64,000 nucleotides of DNA from Sclerodactyla briareus (GCA_026419785.1 JAODTK010004332.1:186001-250000); one strand, 5' to 3'. Numbered from the stretch's first letter, positions 34,224-46,366 are shown. The notes: a model not told the origin generated them from the sequence alone. Translations and numbers: made by a program.

Positions 34224-36350
34224 AATGTCGGGCTGTAAACCGCCAGACGAATATACCCCCGCATCTCTTATTAAAGAAATTTGATGAACATGAAACCGGC
34301 ACAATCTTCGTGTAAAGGAAGACATTATAGACTTGTGAAGTGCGCAACGTGTACTGGTAAATGGGTCCATTCCGCATAAATGCACTTGTTTAATTGTATA
34401 GGCAACCCGCTACAACAAGCCCCGGACAATGTGCGTCCCTAATAAGCACATTTATCAAGATTCGATCTCACATGGCCACCCGACAAGGTCAATCAGGTCA
34501 GAGTCACACACATCAGGTCCACATTATATCACAATGGTGAAACATCAGCCTTCGCAGATATTCAATTCTCCGATTATAGCCCGAAAACAGTTTTTGACAC
34601 CCTATGAGCCCTCGAATGACCTTTAATGATATGGCAGTTTTTATGAAAATTGTTGTTACTCTCCATGTATACATCCACTCTCTGAGCATTTTGCCTTCTG
34701 ATGAACACACCCAGTGCTATTGCCGAAAAAGTACTAAAATCAGTTTTGACCCAAGGTACCTTTATGACCTCAATGACATGGCGGTGTTTTATGAAATTGG
34801 TTACACTCCATGTGATGCAATCCACTCCAGACCATATTGCTTCGATAACATGTCAATGTTATTGTCGAAAAGTTATAAAATTGACTTTGACCCCTTGTAC
34901 TCCCAAGTAAGTATCCGATCGAAGCGGAAGTGTTTCTCTCCATAAAGCACATAAAGCTCAATCACATATCCAAAAATAAACCGTTTCTATTTTTTTGCCG
35001 CGTAACTCCTAAATAAGCACATTATTCAAGATTCGACCTTCACCCACATGACCACCCGACAAGGTCAAATTCAGGTCAAAAGTCACACACTCAGTCAACA
35101 ACTTATATCACAATGGTGAACCATCCACCCTCCGCAGATATTGAATTCTCCGATTATCGCCACACAAACAGTTTTTGACCCCTAAGTGACCCCAAATGAC
35201 CCTTTCATGATATACAGTTTTTATGAAAATTGTTTACTCTCCATGTGATACATCCACTCTAGGAGCATTTGCATTCTGATGAACCCACCCAGTGCTATTT
35301 GGCCGAAAAAGTACTAAAATCAGTTTTTTTGACCCCTAAGTGACCTTTAATGACCTTCAGTGACCATGGCGGTTTTTTTGTGAAATTTGTTTTTACCCAC
35401 TCCAGGTGATGCTCCACCCTAGACGCAATACTTGCATTCCATGACATGTTCCAATGTTTATGCGAAAAAAGTATTAACTCATCATTTTGACTGATCAGAC
35501 ACTTACTTGCAAATTTTCTCCACAATTACCCTCAGTTGATCTTATTGCTAATTGAATCAATTTGTATCAGGACTGGAGTAGGTCCCTATTCACAAAGTTT
35601 TTTTCGGCAAAAATCCCTAAACGTGAGAAATAACTGCAATTAATTTATTCTAATTATGCTAACGAATAGTTAAAATTAAGCACACATAATGACCTTCATG
35701 TTTAAAATGCAATTTGAATAAACTTTTTAACTCGTGACCTGTTTAGAAGGTCCCCTACTCACCGGAGTTGTTTCGTGAGAATCCAACGAAGTTTTTAAAT
35801 TTAACCTCATCGCTAATTGGGCCAACTATTATTCAAATAGTCATGCCAAGAGGAACCTCGGGTGACCTCGGCCACATTCGGAAAATTCATCGGCCACTGA
35901 AGTTTGGCCCCTAGTCACCAAGTTTTCCCATGAAAATCCCAGAAGTTTAAATCAACATCATTCTGCTGTAAATTAAGGGCTACTGGCCCAAAAAGAAATG
36001 CAAACTGACCTCGGATGACCCTTGAATTGTCCCACCATGTTTTTTTTCGGCTCAACAACTTACCCCCAACCCCACGTTTTCGTGTAAATCGCACGAACTG
36101 AAAATTTTTTGCGAAAAACCGCAAAATGCAAAAAAAAAAAAAGGGCAAACACATATACGATATAGCCCATTTTCGAACTTATCCGAGATTTTAACTCATA
36201 CGGACATGTGTACCAAGTGTTAGGTCTCGGATAAAGTGTTGAAGATGAGAGCGCTAACGCCTAAGTTTCCGGCGGCGCGGCGGCGGCGGAGACGGCGGGC
36301 ACACGGCCAAACCATAATATCCCCGACACTTACAGTGTTGTCGGATATAC
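34224..36350 (+). mobile_element. Hairpin-ended repeat family, copy 4 (long form, about 2 internal units)
   Basis: 5' end AATGTCGGGCTGTAAACCGCC, 3' end CATAATATCCCCGACACTTA followed by AGTGTTGTCGG. Terminal AAGTGTCGGG and CCCGACACTT are inverted, and the 3' end folds on itself (CCGACACT-TAC-AGTGTTGTCGG). Inside, a unit starting AAATAAGCAC occurs at 34441 and 35011 (about 570 bp), the second one shorter. A 3' region of about 850 bp, shared with 59745-60562, carries GACCTCGG, CATGTTTTTTTTCGGC, CGAACTTATCCGAGATTT and GGCGGCGGCGGAGACGGCGG. No transposase or Rep/helicase frame is visible. Confidence 0.85.
34441..35490 (+). repeat. Internal tandem units of copy 4
   Basis: Unit 1 34441-35010, unit 2 35011 to about 35490 (truncated). 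Shared order: AAATAAGCAC, TTCGACCT, ACATGRCCACCCGACAAGGT, CCTCCGCAGATATT, CCGATTAT, CAGTTTTTGAC, CCAGTGCTATT, CATGGCGG and a GCGAAAAAAGT end. Confidence 0.85.
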
Positions 36351-36835
36351 TTATCCTGAATAAGTCTCCTCAAAGCTGCAGTGTTCTGTCGTAGCGATGA
36401 TTATTACTGTCCTTGATTGCTTGTCATGTGCCAGTGTACATGGTGTAGGGATAGAACATTGGTACTGTTGTGACTGGATGATGAGTCTGCAAAGATAAAG
36501 TCTAAAACCTACCGGAGATAACGGCTTGGTAGTCGATATATACGAATGCATATTGCGAGTGCAGGATCGCGTTTGTCTAAATAAGATTGTGATCACTGTC
36601 ATGGCGTAAGAAGGTGAGGCTTCCGTAAAAAGGTTGGCATTAATTTGTCGAGTTTGCAGTTGGAGTGTATTGCAGTCCAGTTGCCCGGTGAAAGCGTAGG
36701 CACTGGAGTGAAGCGTTGATGTCCGAGCGTCATGAAACGGTGGCGTAGAGCTGATCCTGTTATGACTATGCCGGTAACGGTGCGATTCATGGTGCGGACC
36801 TATGGCAATCCGTTTTAACATTTTTTATTACCATT
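36351..36835. other. Unassigned spacer before the palindrome array
   Basis: Open on the - strand for 156 codons (36351-36821), but with no recognisable domain, and not matched elsewhere in the window. Confidence 0.3.
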
Positions 36836-37572
36836 TATGATATCACCAATTATTTGATGATATCATTAATGAACTGGGATATCACCCAATATTTGATGAT
36901 ATCACTAATATTTGATGATATCATATGTTCGGTGATATCACCTAATTATTTAATGATATCACCAATTCATTTTGATGAGATCCACCAATTCAATATGATA
37001 TCACCAATTCAATTACTGATATCATTAAATAATTGGTGATATCATCAAATAATTAGTGATATTATTAAATAATTTGAATGTTCGTAATGAATAGTGATAT
37101 CATTAATTGAATTGGTGAGATCTTAATTGATTTGATGATATCATCAATGCACTTGACGATACATTATTCCTTTGATGAGATCAGCAAAACAATTGCTGTG
37201 ATCAGTTACTTGGCGTATTAGTGATATCGAAAACAATGATATCACCAATTCATTTGAGATATCACATTCAATTGATGATCTCAGTTATAAAAACAAAAAT
37301 AATAAATGTAATTCATTTATTGATATCACTTAATATTTGATGATATCACCTAATTTTGATGATATCATCAAATATTTGGATGATATCAGTAATTGAATTG
37401 GTGCTATCATTAATTGAATTGGTGATATCATCAAATGAATTGGTGAATCATCAAATATTGGTGAATCACACCATTCTTAATGATATCAACAAATATTTGG
37501 TGATATCATCAAATAATTGGTGATATCACCAATACCAATTAATGATATCATCCAATATTGGTATATTCATCA
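36836..37572. repeat. TGATATCA palindrome tandem array
   Basis: About 740 bp in which the palindrome TGATATCA (often shortened to GATATCA or mutated) recurs every 16-22 bp. AT-rich linkers of two kinds separate the cores: ATTATTTGA-like and ATTGAATTGG-like. The linkers themselves are partly palindromic (CAATTCAATTAC, AATTGAATTGG), so either strand reads alike. No gene. Confidence 0.93.
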
Positions 37573-38164
37573 CATAGCGACTAAAATAAAACTGCTTGCC
37601 ATACGGCCGCTTATTCCGGTCCCTGTGGCTCAAGGAGGCGAGGAACGCGAGAGAGTTTGTTCACTTGAGCGTGGCAGGATGAATGCTTGCAGTGAGGGTG
37701 TAAAATTCAGGATGAATGTAGCTAGAATAGTTCAACACTCTGTGGCAGTATGGTGAAGGTTGTTTACCTGTCGCATTGCAGTGAGTCGCAAGCAATAAGC
37801 CGTTATCAGGACACTGTACTTCGGTGGAGATGTCGCTGAACGGCAAGCGAAGCCGAGAATGTAGCGCAAAAGCAATGATGTGATTCAGCTAATTAACGGA
37901 TAATAACAGACCCCTTAGGAATGGATATGTGTATTGAATGCTTGAATATCTGGCAGATCGTCGTCCGATCATGTCGACCAGATGGAAATAATAGCGTCCC
38001 ATTCCCTGTCCGTCGTTGCCGGGGACGGGTCCACTGGAGAATTATTCTTGGAGTTCCAGATTGCAATGCATTGTCAAGAGTCGGAAGTTGCTACCCATCC
38101 TCAATTAATCAGGTCCCTCCCACGAGAAATACAAATGGAGACTGATATAATAGCTAACTAAACA
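37573..38164. other. Unassigned region
   Basis: No gene recognised. Open frames at 37661-37846 (-) and 37921-38145 (+) lack domains. Confidence 0.35.
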
Positions 38165-38640
38165 CGTGCAGGGGGTAAACGCGGCCCGACGTGTATATCT
38201 TCACAGGAACTACCTTTGTAGACTTCATTAGAAAAATCATGTCCATTTGACCTCCAGTGAATTTAAAATAAGACCTGTTGTTCAGGACCGACTACCGTCC
38301 ACATCTCTATTTCGCCGAAGAATCGCAACTTGGCCTCGGTTACCTTCAAGTTTTTTCGTGACCAACGTTTGTCCCCATCCACAAGTGTCGTGGCAAACTG
38401 ACGGCAGCATAACTGGCATCAACTTGCAGCAATGCTCCTTTCAAACTCATCCAGATTTTACTAGGCGGACATGTGTACCAGTTTTGAATCACTTCGGAGT
38501 AAACGTTAAAAACTTCTTGCGCTAACGCCCAAAGTCTCCAGCGGCGGAGGAGACGGGCGGCCAATCGATGGCGGGACGGCTGCGGTGGGCGAACACAGCC
38601 CCAACCATAATATTTTCACACTTACATGCCTCAAGGATAA
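38165..38640 (+). mobile_element. Hairpin-ended repeat family, copy 5 (short form)
   Basis: Starts CGTGCAGGGGGTAAACGCGG, has TCCATTTGACCTCCAGTGAA, GTCCACATCTC, CCACAAGTGTCGTG, CAAACTCATCCAGATTTTAC, GGCGGCGGAGGAGACGGGCGG and ends CCATAATATTTTCACACTTA. About 475 bp. Confidence 0.75.
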
Positions 38641-38654
38641 ATTGGGGGGAAACT

Positions 38655-38960
38655 GAATGTGTCGGTCCAAACCCGAACGTTCATACGACTCTCTCCGTTA
38701 CTGGTTAAGAGAAATAGGCAAGATCGGGAAGGTTCCCATCAAGCAAAATAAATGATGTCATACTTTACACAACCCTGCAAATATTATTTACATTCACTGA
38801 AATGTACACATTGATCTCACCTAGAAAGGATGATGAGTCTATAGGGGGGGGGGGGGGGTTGCTGAAGTAGGTTGAAGGTGCTGATGGGGACTGTTGTGAG
38901 AGGAAGATAGTGAAGCATCTGCGGAATGTTGAATTGTTTAACACAATCAAACATAAAATC
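38655..38960 (+). repeat. Dispersed family R, copy 1 (partial)
   Basis: Shares ACTGAATGTGTCGGTCCAA, GTTCATACGACT, CAAGATCG, AAATGATGTCATA and CACAACCCTGC with 54170-54480 and 61680-61990. Interrupted by poly(G) at 38845-38858. Confidence 0.6.
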
Positions 38961-39025
38961 ATTCGGATGTTGTTCGCAGATGATGCATTATTGCCCAATA
39001 GGAACTCATAATTTCTCAGCATAAG
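38935..39025 (+). pseudogene. Possible reverse-transcriptase FADD fragment
   Basis: HKIIRMLFADDALLPNRNS reads like the catalytic box of a non-LTR reverse transcriptase (xxLLFADDxxLL), but no further domain follows in any frame. It may be a small relic or a chance match. Confidence 0.25.
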
Positions 39026-39029
39026 GACC

Positions 39030-40222
39030 TTGAAGGTCATATCTTCTAAAAGGACACCGTATGGAATTTTCTTAGGGTTTGGGGCATGTATTCCCGCGAT
39101 ATTGCCTTTGCTGTGTCTTCAATCATTCTGCCCAGAACCCAAGAAATCGCCACAGTTTCATCAAGGTTAATTCACCAGAATAGTGGCGCATGTTCGGGGC
39201 CCTCAGTCGAAAACCTTACGGCCAAATTACTGAAGTCTCGGATTTCTGGGTACCTAGGCCTCAAATCCTACCGCAATTATTCATACAAAAAAATCGTCAT
39301 CCCACACAGAATCACAAGATTAGAAGAGATTAATTTGTATGATGAGGTAAAGGGCTATGATCTCTAGCATCTCATGAATAAGTACGTCTAATGCCTCATG
39401 AGCCAGATGTTCCATAGGATCAATTTGCTGTAATGAGCCATCGATCACATTTGTTCATATGGTCGCCGACTCCGTGTTTTCGTTTCATTTCATTCGGATT
39501 ATGACCTTTTTGCAGTGCGGGACTTTTAATTGCAGCAGAATTAGACACTTCCCATGCGGTTTGGCACTGCCGCAATTTTGCATCCCGCATCTATGGAATC
39601 CTGACCTTATGCCTACTTTTAAAAAAAGAAAGTCTGCACACCAGTTAATCACCAGCAGCCCTGTTTTCGATACGCGCTTATAGAAGAATGCCGTTGTCTA
39701 TATTCAAACGAGTGTATCGTTGTGAGTCGGTCGGTACCTTGAATCGTCCCTGGGCTGTTGGATTAGAATAACAGCAATCATCCACAGATAGTGAACGTAA
39801 TGCGTGCAAAAACAACAATTTTCGTGACTAATTAAGAAACAATTCTGTCAAATGATTTCCGATTGTTCCAAAAAATAACACAAGCGAATTGTATTTGTAA
39901 ACGCTACTAGGCGAATACACTCATCTAGTAAAACTCTCACCCAACGCATCCACCCCCCCTGGATACGTTCCTGGAAACACTGAAAACACTCCACTCAACT
40001 TATTGAATCATATCCGTCACCACAATAACAACCAGCATACCTCTTTTTTTCTAATTTGGGTGTTTTGTAATTCTATGGAGCCCATTATTCCAGTACTTCA
40101 TGTTATACTGTATTCTTCACGAGGGACCCAAAATAGGCATTTCTGTGAAAGAGGCTATATAGTTGTGGTAATTAGTTTCATTTCTTAAAATCCAATCACA
40201 TACGCGAGAAAAACCCAAACTT
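39030..40222. other. Unassigned region
   Basis: Open frame 39086-39367 (93 codons) has no recognised domain. No repeats seen. Confidence 0.3.
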
Positions 40223-40477
40223 GCCTTGCCCACAGCGAGCCGCATACCTTCCCGTCGATTTTTCGACCTGATAGCAATGGTGCTACGATTCAGAGGTTAT
40301 GAACGAACCGTGTTTACGAGTGACTGGAAGGCTCGCTCAAGATACTCCTCTGATGGCCCAGGCCGCAACGATAAAGAAGATTACACATTTGAATTCATGG
40401 GGAACGAAAACACGGGAAGGATCAGTCGGGTGCGTAGCTCGCTCATCTATGACGTTTCTCATCGTTCTTTAGGTTGA
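40222..40477 (+). other. Open frame upstream of a long poly(A), unrecognised
   Basis: Eighty-odd codons open after a plausible acceptor, CTTGCCTTGCCCACAG at 40206-40221. Residues include GYERTVFTSDW and NDKEDYTFEFMGNENTGRIS. It ends about 50 bp before a 51-base poly(A). It could be an exon or the 3' end of a retroposed sequence; I do not recognise the protein. Confidence 0.22.
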
Positions 40478-40524
40478 CTCTACCAGCATTTTCAAAATTC
40501 ATCCGCCGAATGGTTCTCATAAAG

Positions 40525-40575
<51 letters not shown>
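40525..40575. repeat. Poly(A), 51 bases
   Basis: An uninterrupted A run preceded by TTCTCATAAAG. No AATAAA within 30 bp upstream. It could be the tail of a retroposed sequence or a slippage-grown homopolymer. Confidence 0.9.
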
Positions 40576-40579
<4 letters not shown>

Positions 40580-40959
40580 GTCCGTATAACATTTTGGGTC
40601 CAACTGACCGCTTTGTGGGACCCAGACATGCGGATTTACTCAGCCTCTCTGAAAACGGGTTATGAAAGTACGAACGCCGATAATTTCAGTTAGAATAGGT
40701 CCACTATTAACTATTCTAAAATATTTATAGACTGAAATAGGCTTGGTAGCTGCGGACGGCAAAAATTACTGTGCGAATACACTGCATGTTCTTCACCCAT
40801 CAACATTTATGGTTTGTCCACTTTTAATTGACCTTTACTGACATCTGTCATAAACATGGAATGGCTTGGAACAGGTTACCACATTGGCCAATAGTTTGAT
40901 ATCAGTGCCCAGCACAAAACCCAACTTGAATAAGTACTAGTAATGTATATTGCTATATG

Positions 40960-41370
40960 TTATGCAACAAAACTCAATATGTGTAAACAACTTTTGGAGG
41001 GTCAACTAGCTGCAGACCTGGACCTCTGACAGATAAGGTAAAACACCTGCTATACAGAGGAATAGAGTAATGTAAACGAACCTCTCTCACAGTCAGAGAG
41101 CTCAATGGAAGTTGGGATACTTGGGGTAATTTAATTGGATTTAATCAAAAACTAATAACACTCGCGAACATTAAATGTAGCTCAGCCTAGCCCGTGCGAG
41201 CTTCATCCACCTACCAAGGTTCAACTGATCGCATGTACGGTTTGAGTTATGAATGAACGTGAGAACAGACCGGACGAACTAACGAAAGAACGCACGATAG
41301 GACAAACGAACGAACGCCCGGACGGAAGGACAGATACTTGTAAGAGCTGCTCTCCCGCAGCATAAAATGA
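40960..41370 (-). repeat. Dispersed family C, copy 1 (- orientation)
   Basis: Reverse complement aligns with 45335-45740: TTCGTTCGT-rich segment, CATAACTC, ACATGCGATC, GTTGAACCTTGG, GATGAAGCT, GCTACATT, GAGCTC, GTGTTTTACCTTA, CAGGAGGTCCA-like and TAGTTGAC. About 400 bp each. Confidence 0.75.
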
Positions 41371-42629
41371 AACTCCTAGTGGCTTCAAAATCTTAACCAT
41401 GGGACATCGAAAGCACATCGTTGGAAGTGACGACTCTCTGCTCGCATCAGTGGCGAACAATTTTCAAGTCAAACTTTATGGGAGGCGCTGGATGGCCAAG
41501 AAACGGACTTCTTTAGACATCAATGAGCCCAATTCACCGCCGGGGCGACTAAGCGGAACGGAAATTCTGTACGCGGCAAGGTCCGCGAAAGTAGGGCAGG
41601 CGCGTCTCTCTCGAAACGTTCCGTTCCTTTTGAGATGAATCAGTTGTATCTTTTTATGGCGGTGACAGCGGACCGCATTGGGCTTTTATGGAAGGCCAAA
41701 GAGGAAATTAACAATTGAACTCACATTAAGGGAATGAAAAAAAAAGATGCAGTACATTGGTGGGTGATTAGGCGAAATAATAACAAAACTTTGTTGAAGT
41801 CATTCGGCCCGTTATTGTTGTCCTCCTGTCCAACCACGGAGCCTGGCTACCCATACCGTAGTAATCTATTATATTGACTGATATAAAAACTAGAATTGAA
41901 AAAAAAAACGTTGAAACGATAGTAATTAGTTTAAATCGTAATTCCGTGGCGATACGAATATATTCGTTACGACACCGCCAGACTTACCGGCAGTGACGTA
42001 TGAACTGGGCTTAAGACACCTAGCTGTTCTTCTGTAGGTCGATTACATACCGCTGGAACCAGCTGGAATTCGCTTCTATAAAGAGTATGCATCCGGCGGG
42101 GCATACTGGAATCAATCCATTTGGAATAATTTTTTTAGACAGTAATCAAGATTTTTTATTGATCAATCGCGCGTTTCGAGTTGCATCCTTAGTGCCTCCT
42201 AAAGCTTCTGGAACTATGCATATTATGAGCCAACCAAGATGGCCCTGGAGATATTTGATGAAGACATGGAAAAAAAAAATCTGAAGTAGAACAGGAGGTT
42301 ATGTGATACCATGCCCCTCGTCAGGAAGAACATAAATTCTAACATGTCTCCCTCCCCTACTTAGACTACTAGACTCGCGATCTAGAATGGCACGATAGAA
42401 AAACTGTTCTTGCGCATCCTGAGAAACTCATGAAACCGGCAAAGAAAATCACAAAGACGACTATATATAATCGATGCTACGGCCCTCATAAAAAATAAAC
42501 AGGGGGCGATCGAACCTTGCAGCAGATAGCCCATCACATATTCCACGTGTCTTCTTGCACCCGGTTCACGAAAATGGATCAGCTTACAGTGTTTTCTCTC
42601 CTGAACAAACGTTTCAGTCGAGGATTCCA
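41371..42629. other. Unassigned region
   Basis: No gene recognised; short open frames at 41399-41638 and 42087-42284 have no domain. Confidence 0.35.
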
Positions 42630-43010
42630 TAGGTGTGTATGCGTGTCGGGCTGGATATGAAAATCACATATTTACGAAGGAACGTTTTGGACAGAAGAGA
42701 ACTACAGAAAGTTATGCCAAAAGTACCATAACAATTCAGCAGCCCATGCATATTGTCGTTACTTGGCTATTTAAGGAAGATATTTCTATAATGCAGTCCG
42801 CCGGGTACGCATCCGTATAAGCTTTGGTACATGTGCCTTTAATTTCGCCTATTCAGTGTTGGTTTGCCTTCATATATAATTGTTTTGTTTCCGTGGAACC
42901 ATAGCGATCTTTGGCAAACTAAATAGGACATATTCAGGCACTGGCCCCTGCTCAGTTCACAGGAATTGGCAATTTTTCACTTGCGTACCGGACCCGCATA
43001 CCATCTATGA
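42630..43010 (+). repeat. Dispersed repeat with conserved frame, copy 2
   Basis: Opposite-orientation partner of 23420-23805. One + frame reads KSHIYEGTFWTEEN, then NNSAAHAYCRYLAI, a TAA, then GRYFYN, in line with the other copy's KSH, EEN, AAHAYRRSLALRGRY. It ends with TGCGTACCGGACCCGCATA at 42982-43000. Confidence 0.5.
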
Positions 43011-43990
43011 CCCAGTTTGACCGCGGGCTCCGGGAGAGCCGCGGACGATGGACTAGTTTTCGCGAGATCGTTCTGCACAATGTTCGGGCCACGTACGTCC
43101 GGATGCTGGCGTAATCTGAATGAACATTGCAATTACGCCAGGACACTGTAGCTGCGAACGGGTTTGACAGATTTTGTAATTGACCATGGTAGCCACAATT
43201 AGTTTTTTTTTTTTTTGAGGGGGGGGCAGCAGATTAAGGTAAATATTTCGAGCGCTGACTGCAATAAAACGGAAACATTGAATTAATTCTAAAGTGGTCG
43301 CTCAGTTGCTGATCATAGAGCGTAGCAAGAATCATGGAACAACGAAACTGTCTGGTGGGATAGCGCACGAGGCTACGCACTTTAACGATGAGCTTACCAG
43401 GCGGTTCTGAACTCGGAATAAGCAGGAACGGCAGCGCGTACTGAGAGATTTGTCTTATGGGGGGTTTTGAGGGGGTTTTGAGGTCGTGAGGGAATGCGGC
43501 CTCATACATGGCCTCACCCTCCCTATGGCCAATAGGTACAATTTATGGGCCCCTAGACACAAATGTTAGTCCTTGTTCAATACGCCGTGAACTGTACTCA
43601 ATTTTGCGCTTCTCACATATCTAAGGGTCCCCTAATCCCTTGCACATTACTGTTCCAGATATGTTTCTCGCCACGGAGTCTTGTAGGAATGTTCGGGCAG
43701 GTGTCTAATGCATCTGCCATACTGTATCCCGCACCTAAACGTTAGAAAATGCTGAGTTTTTAGTCGAAATGGTCAATTTTTTTAGGCCTACTGAACGAAA
43801 AGTTGGCGACGTGGGTATCAGTGACGCTTCGCGAGGACATTCCGAGTTCGAGTTTCCAGCGTTCAATCTTCGGCTGGCTGTGAACATTCACGTTGGACAT
43901 GATCAGCGCTCTTCCTCGATGCCAGTTCAGCTCTAATCAAAAGAGAAGGCAGTTGGCCACAAACCTCACGGCCAGGGTTCCTTTATAAGC
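43011..43990. other. Unassigned region
   Basis: Holds a T tract then G tract at 43203-43227. No gene recognised. Confidence 0.35.
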
Positions 43991-44252
43991 CTTAATTGGG
44001 CATCCCGGGCCCCCGTAGAAATCGAATCGAACCAAGAACCAGACGTTCGTAGACGAACTGGGCATCAATCTTCTGACTCAGCATGTGACGGCCCCATAGG
44101 GTAAGACCATCTGACGGAGGACACCTCGTATACTCTGATCCTCTCCCCCTCCCAACTATTCGAAACGGAATACGCGCCACTGGGGTAGAGCATCTGAACG
44201 GAGGACAGACTAGAGGGATCCTGGTGAGGTTTGACCCGGCACATCCGATCTG
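43985..44252 (-). other. Possible exon on the - strand
   Basis: A strong acceptor, TCATGGTTTTGTTTCAG, precedes 44252 on the - strand. Two frames are open for 60-85 codons, one reading PHQDPSSLSSVQMLYPSG and SWEGERIRVYEVSSVRWSYP. No donor is obvious and the domain is not recognised. Confidence 0.22.
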
Positions 44253-45334
44253 AAACAAAACCATGACAGCGAAAGAAAATGAAATCACCTTGATGTAATC
44301 CAGTAAGAAGAAACAGGACCGACGAAACGCGACTCAATGGGCCCTTACTACTTATCGTTGAAACAAAACATTTCCTGTTGGCAGACTCTGTAAAAAATAC
44401 CAGGCGTTTTTTTTATTAGACTGTACATGGTAAGGATAGCTGAAATATCGCACTACTATCGCTTTCAATGGGCACGGCTTAAATCTGAAATATCAGGAAG
44501 CTACTTACATGTATAAATGCTATCAATCGTAATGCAAATGCTGTCAAAGAATGGATACCATCAGATTTATATTCTCGATTTTTCCCTGTTGAGGTTTTCC
44601 ATTGTGTCAGGATAATCGTTTCCTATTTAGGGCCCTACCTTGCTCTCTGAAAGAAAGGCAGTGAGCTGGTGTAATCCTCTGTTACTTTACTTGCTGTGAA
44701 GCGGACTACAATGATATTTTTAAAGTAGTTTCATTTTTCACATGCGTAAGGGAGAGTCTATTAGCATTTTTGGTGTTAAACTGTACTTTCAGAAAATGTT
44801 GTGTAGAATACACACACACTTTGTAACTAGGATATATATTGTGTGCTACGGACTCGAATTTTTTCAATTCACACAGAGGGCGAGAAACTTTTTGTGCCGG
44901 TCCCTCAGAGGAAACATTACACACGCACACGCGCGCACATACCGAGCACACGCACACACACACTACACACACACCACACATGTATAAACCACATAACCGT
45001 TTCTAAAAAGACGCTCGTACGGTGCAGTCACCTACGGTCTGCGACCACAACAAAGGATACCAATATTAGGCCCTACAACTTACCGTAACATTACCTCGTA
45101 CGGGAAAGAACTTTAATCGCAAGTAATGTACATGTCTCAGCTGTTTCAGCTTAATGTTCTACTTCTCTGTTTCCGAGAACTGGGGGGTAATTAATTTTAA
45201 AATTAATGTCGCCGGACATGGGTCATTACACGCCTCTCTCCCCTCATTAAGCCCCACCACTGGGTATATATGCTAATACATCACCACATCTACAGCTGTA
45301 TCCTAACTGCACTTGCTAGCTGTCCTCACAGAGG
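44253..45334. other. Unassigned region with an AC microsatellite
   Basis: A short AC/GC repeat lies at 44928-44980. No gene recognised. Confidence 0.4.
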
Positions 45335-45740
45335 AGCGATCTGTACCATTTTTGCTGGCGGAGAGCACTCTACAAGTCATCATGTCTCACCTTCCGTTCG
45401 TTTCGTTCGTTCGTGTGTCCGTTCGTTCCCCCGTTCAGTCCCTTCTGTTCGCCGTTCATCATAACTCTAAACCTACATGCGATCTAGGTTGAACCTTGGG
45501 TGGGTGATGAAGCTTGCTACTGGCTAGCTTAGCTACATTATATGTTCCATGTGTTTATTAGATTTATTAATCGCAATTACTTACCCACTTTCCAACTTAA
45601 TTTTGAGCTCCCCTCCTGCTGCAGCAAGTTTTTTACTACTCCATCCTCGGCTGAGGCAGTGTTTTACCTTAGCTATCAGGAGGTCCAATTCTGCCAGAAT
45701 AGTTGACATAAAAAACCTATTGTCCCGGGGGTGTTGAGTT
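45335..45740 (+). repeat. Dispersed family C, copy 2 (+ orientation)
   Basis: Inverted partner of 40960-41370, about 4 kb away; includes the GTTCGTTTCGTTCGTTCGTG segment at 45396-45415. Confidence 0.75.
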
Positions 45741-46288
45741 GTCTTTCACATCATTTCCATCGCATCCGTCCTCGCGCCCTAGTTTACATTAGACCCTGCC
45801 TCCACAGATTTGTTTACATTAACGCGGTCGCAATCTCCCTCAGTGGTGACCTAGAAATGGGGGCTTGCGCCCTCCCCTCCACCTTGAAGCTGTTTATGGG
45901 GGGGGTCTTGTGGAGTGGTTCAACTATCACGCTGAGTGTCAACAATGTTAGTATTCATGTCTTTGGGAATTGTGTTTTCCCTGTCACTGCCACAGGCTTA
46001 GGAATGTTCACTGATAGCAAATATTAGGCTATGTGGTAGACATGTTCCAGTCATTCCACGCTTAATGACAGGTGGTCAGTAGAGGTCAGGTTGAATGTGA
46101 ACAAACATAAATGTGCAATGGCGAAAAAATGCAGTGTATTTGCCACGAAAGTTTTTTGTCTTTCCGCAGCTACCAAAACGTTTCCGACTTGCACTTGTTC
46201 CTCCAATGTTCCGGAGGTCCACTTTCCGACCACTTGAGCACCGATCTTACTGTATCGCTACACCCTATGTTACTGACTCAATGAGGGC
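45741..46288. other. Unassigned region
   Basis: Open frame 45731-46027 (98 codons) has a hydrophobic C-terminal half but no recognised domain. Confidence 0.3.
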
Positions 46289-46366
46289 CAGACGGTGCGG
46301 TCCGTGGTTAAAGCGTCTGAGTCACCGTCAGAACAGCGGTTCGATTCCTGGTCGTGTCATGAAAAA
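46289..46366 (+). repeat. tRNA-derived SINE head (or tRNA pseudogene)
   Basis: GTGGTTAAAGCGTCTGA resembles an RNA polymerase III A box, and GGTTCGATTCC is a perfect B box about 35 bp later, the tRNA spacing. Acceptor-stem pairing is poor, favouring a SINE. The 3' boundary is not resolved. Confidence 0.6.

Noticed and set aside
36351-36821. 156-codon open frame on the - strand
   Set aside because: No recognisable domain, no splice or repeat context, and a composition consistent with a chance frame.
36836-37572. CRISPR-like regular array
   Set aside because: The repeat core is only 8 bp, the linkers are degenerate relatives of each other and not unique spacers, and the genome is eukaryotic.
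40474-40665. Lysine-rich small protein
   Set aside because: Nearly all lysines are the 51-base poly(A).
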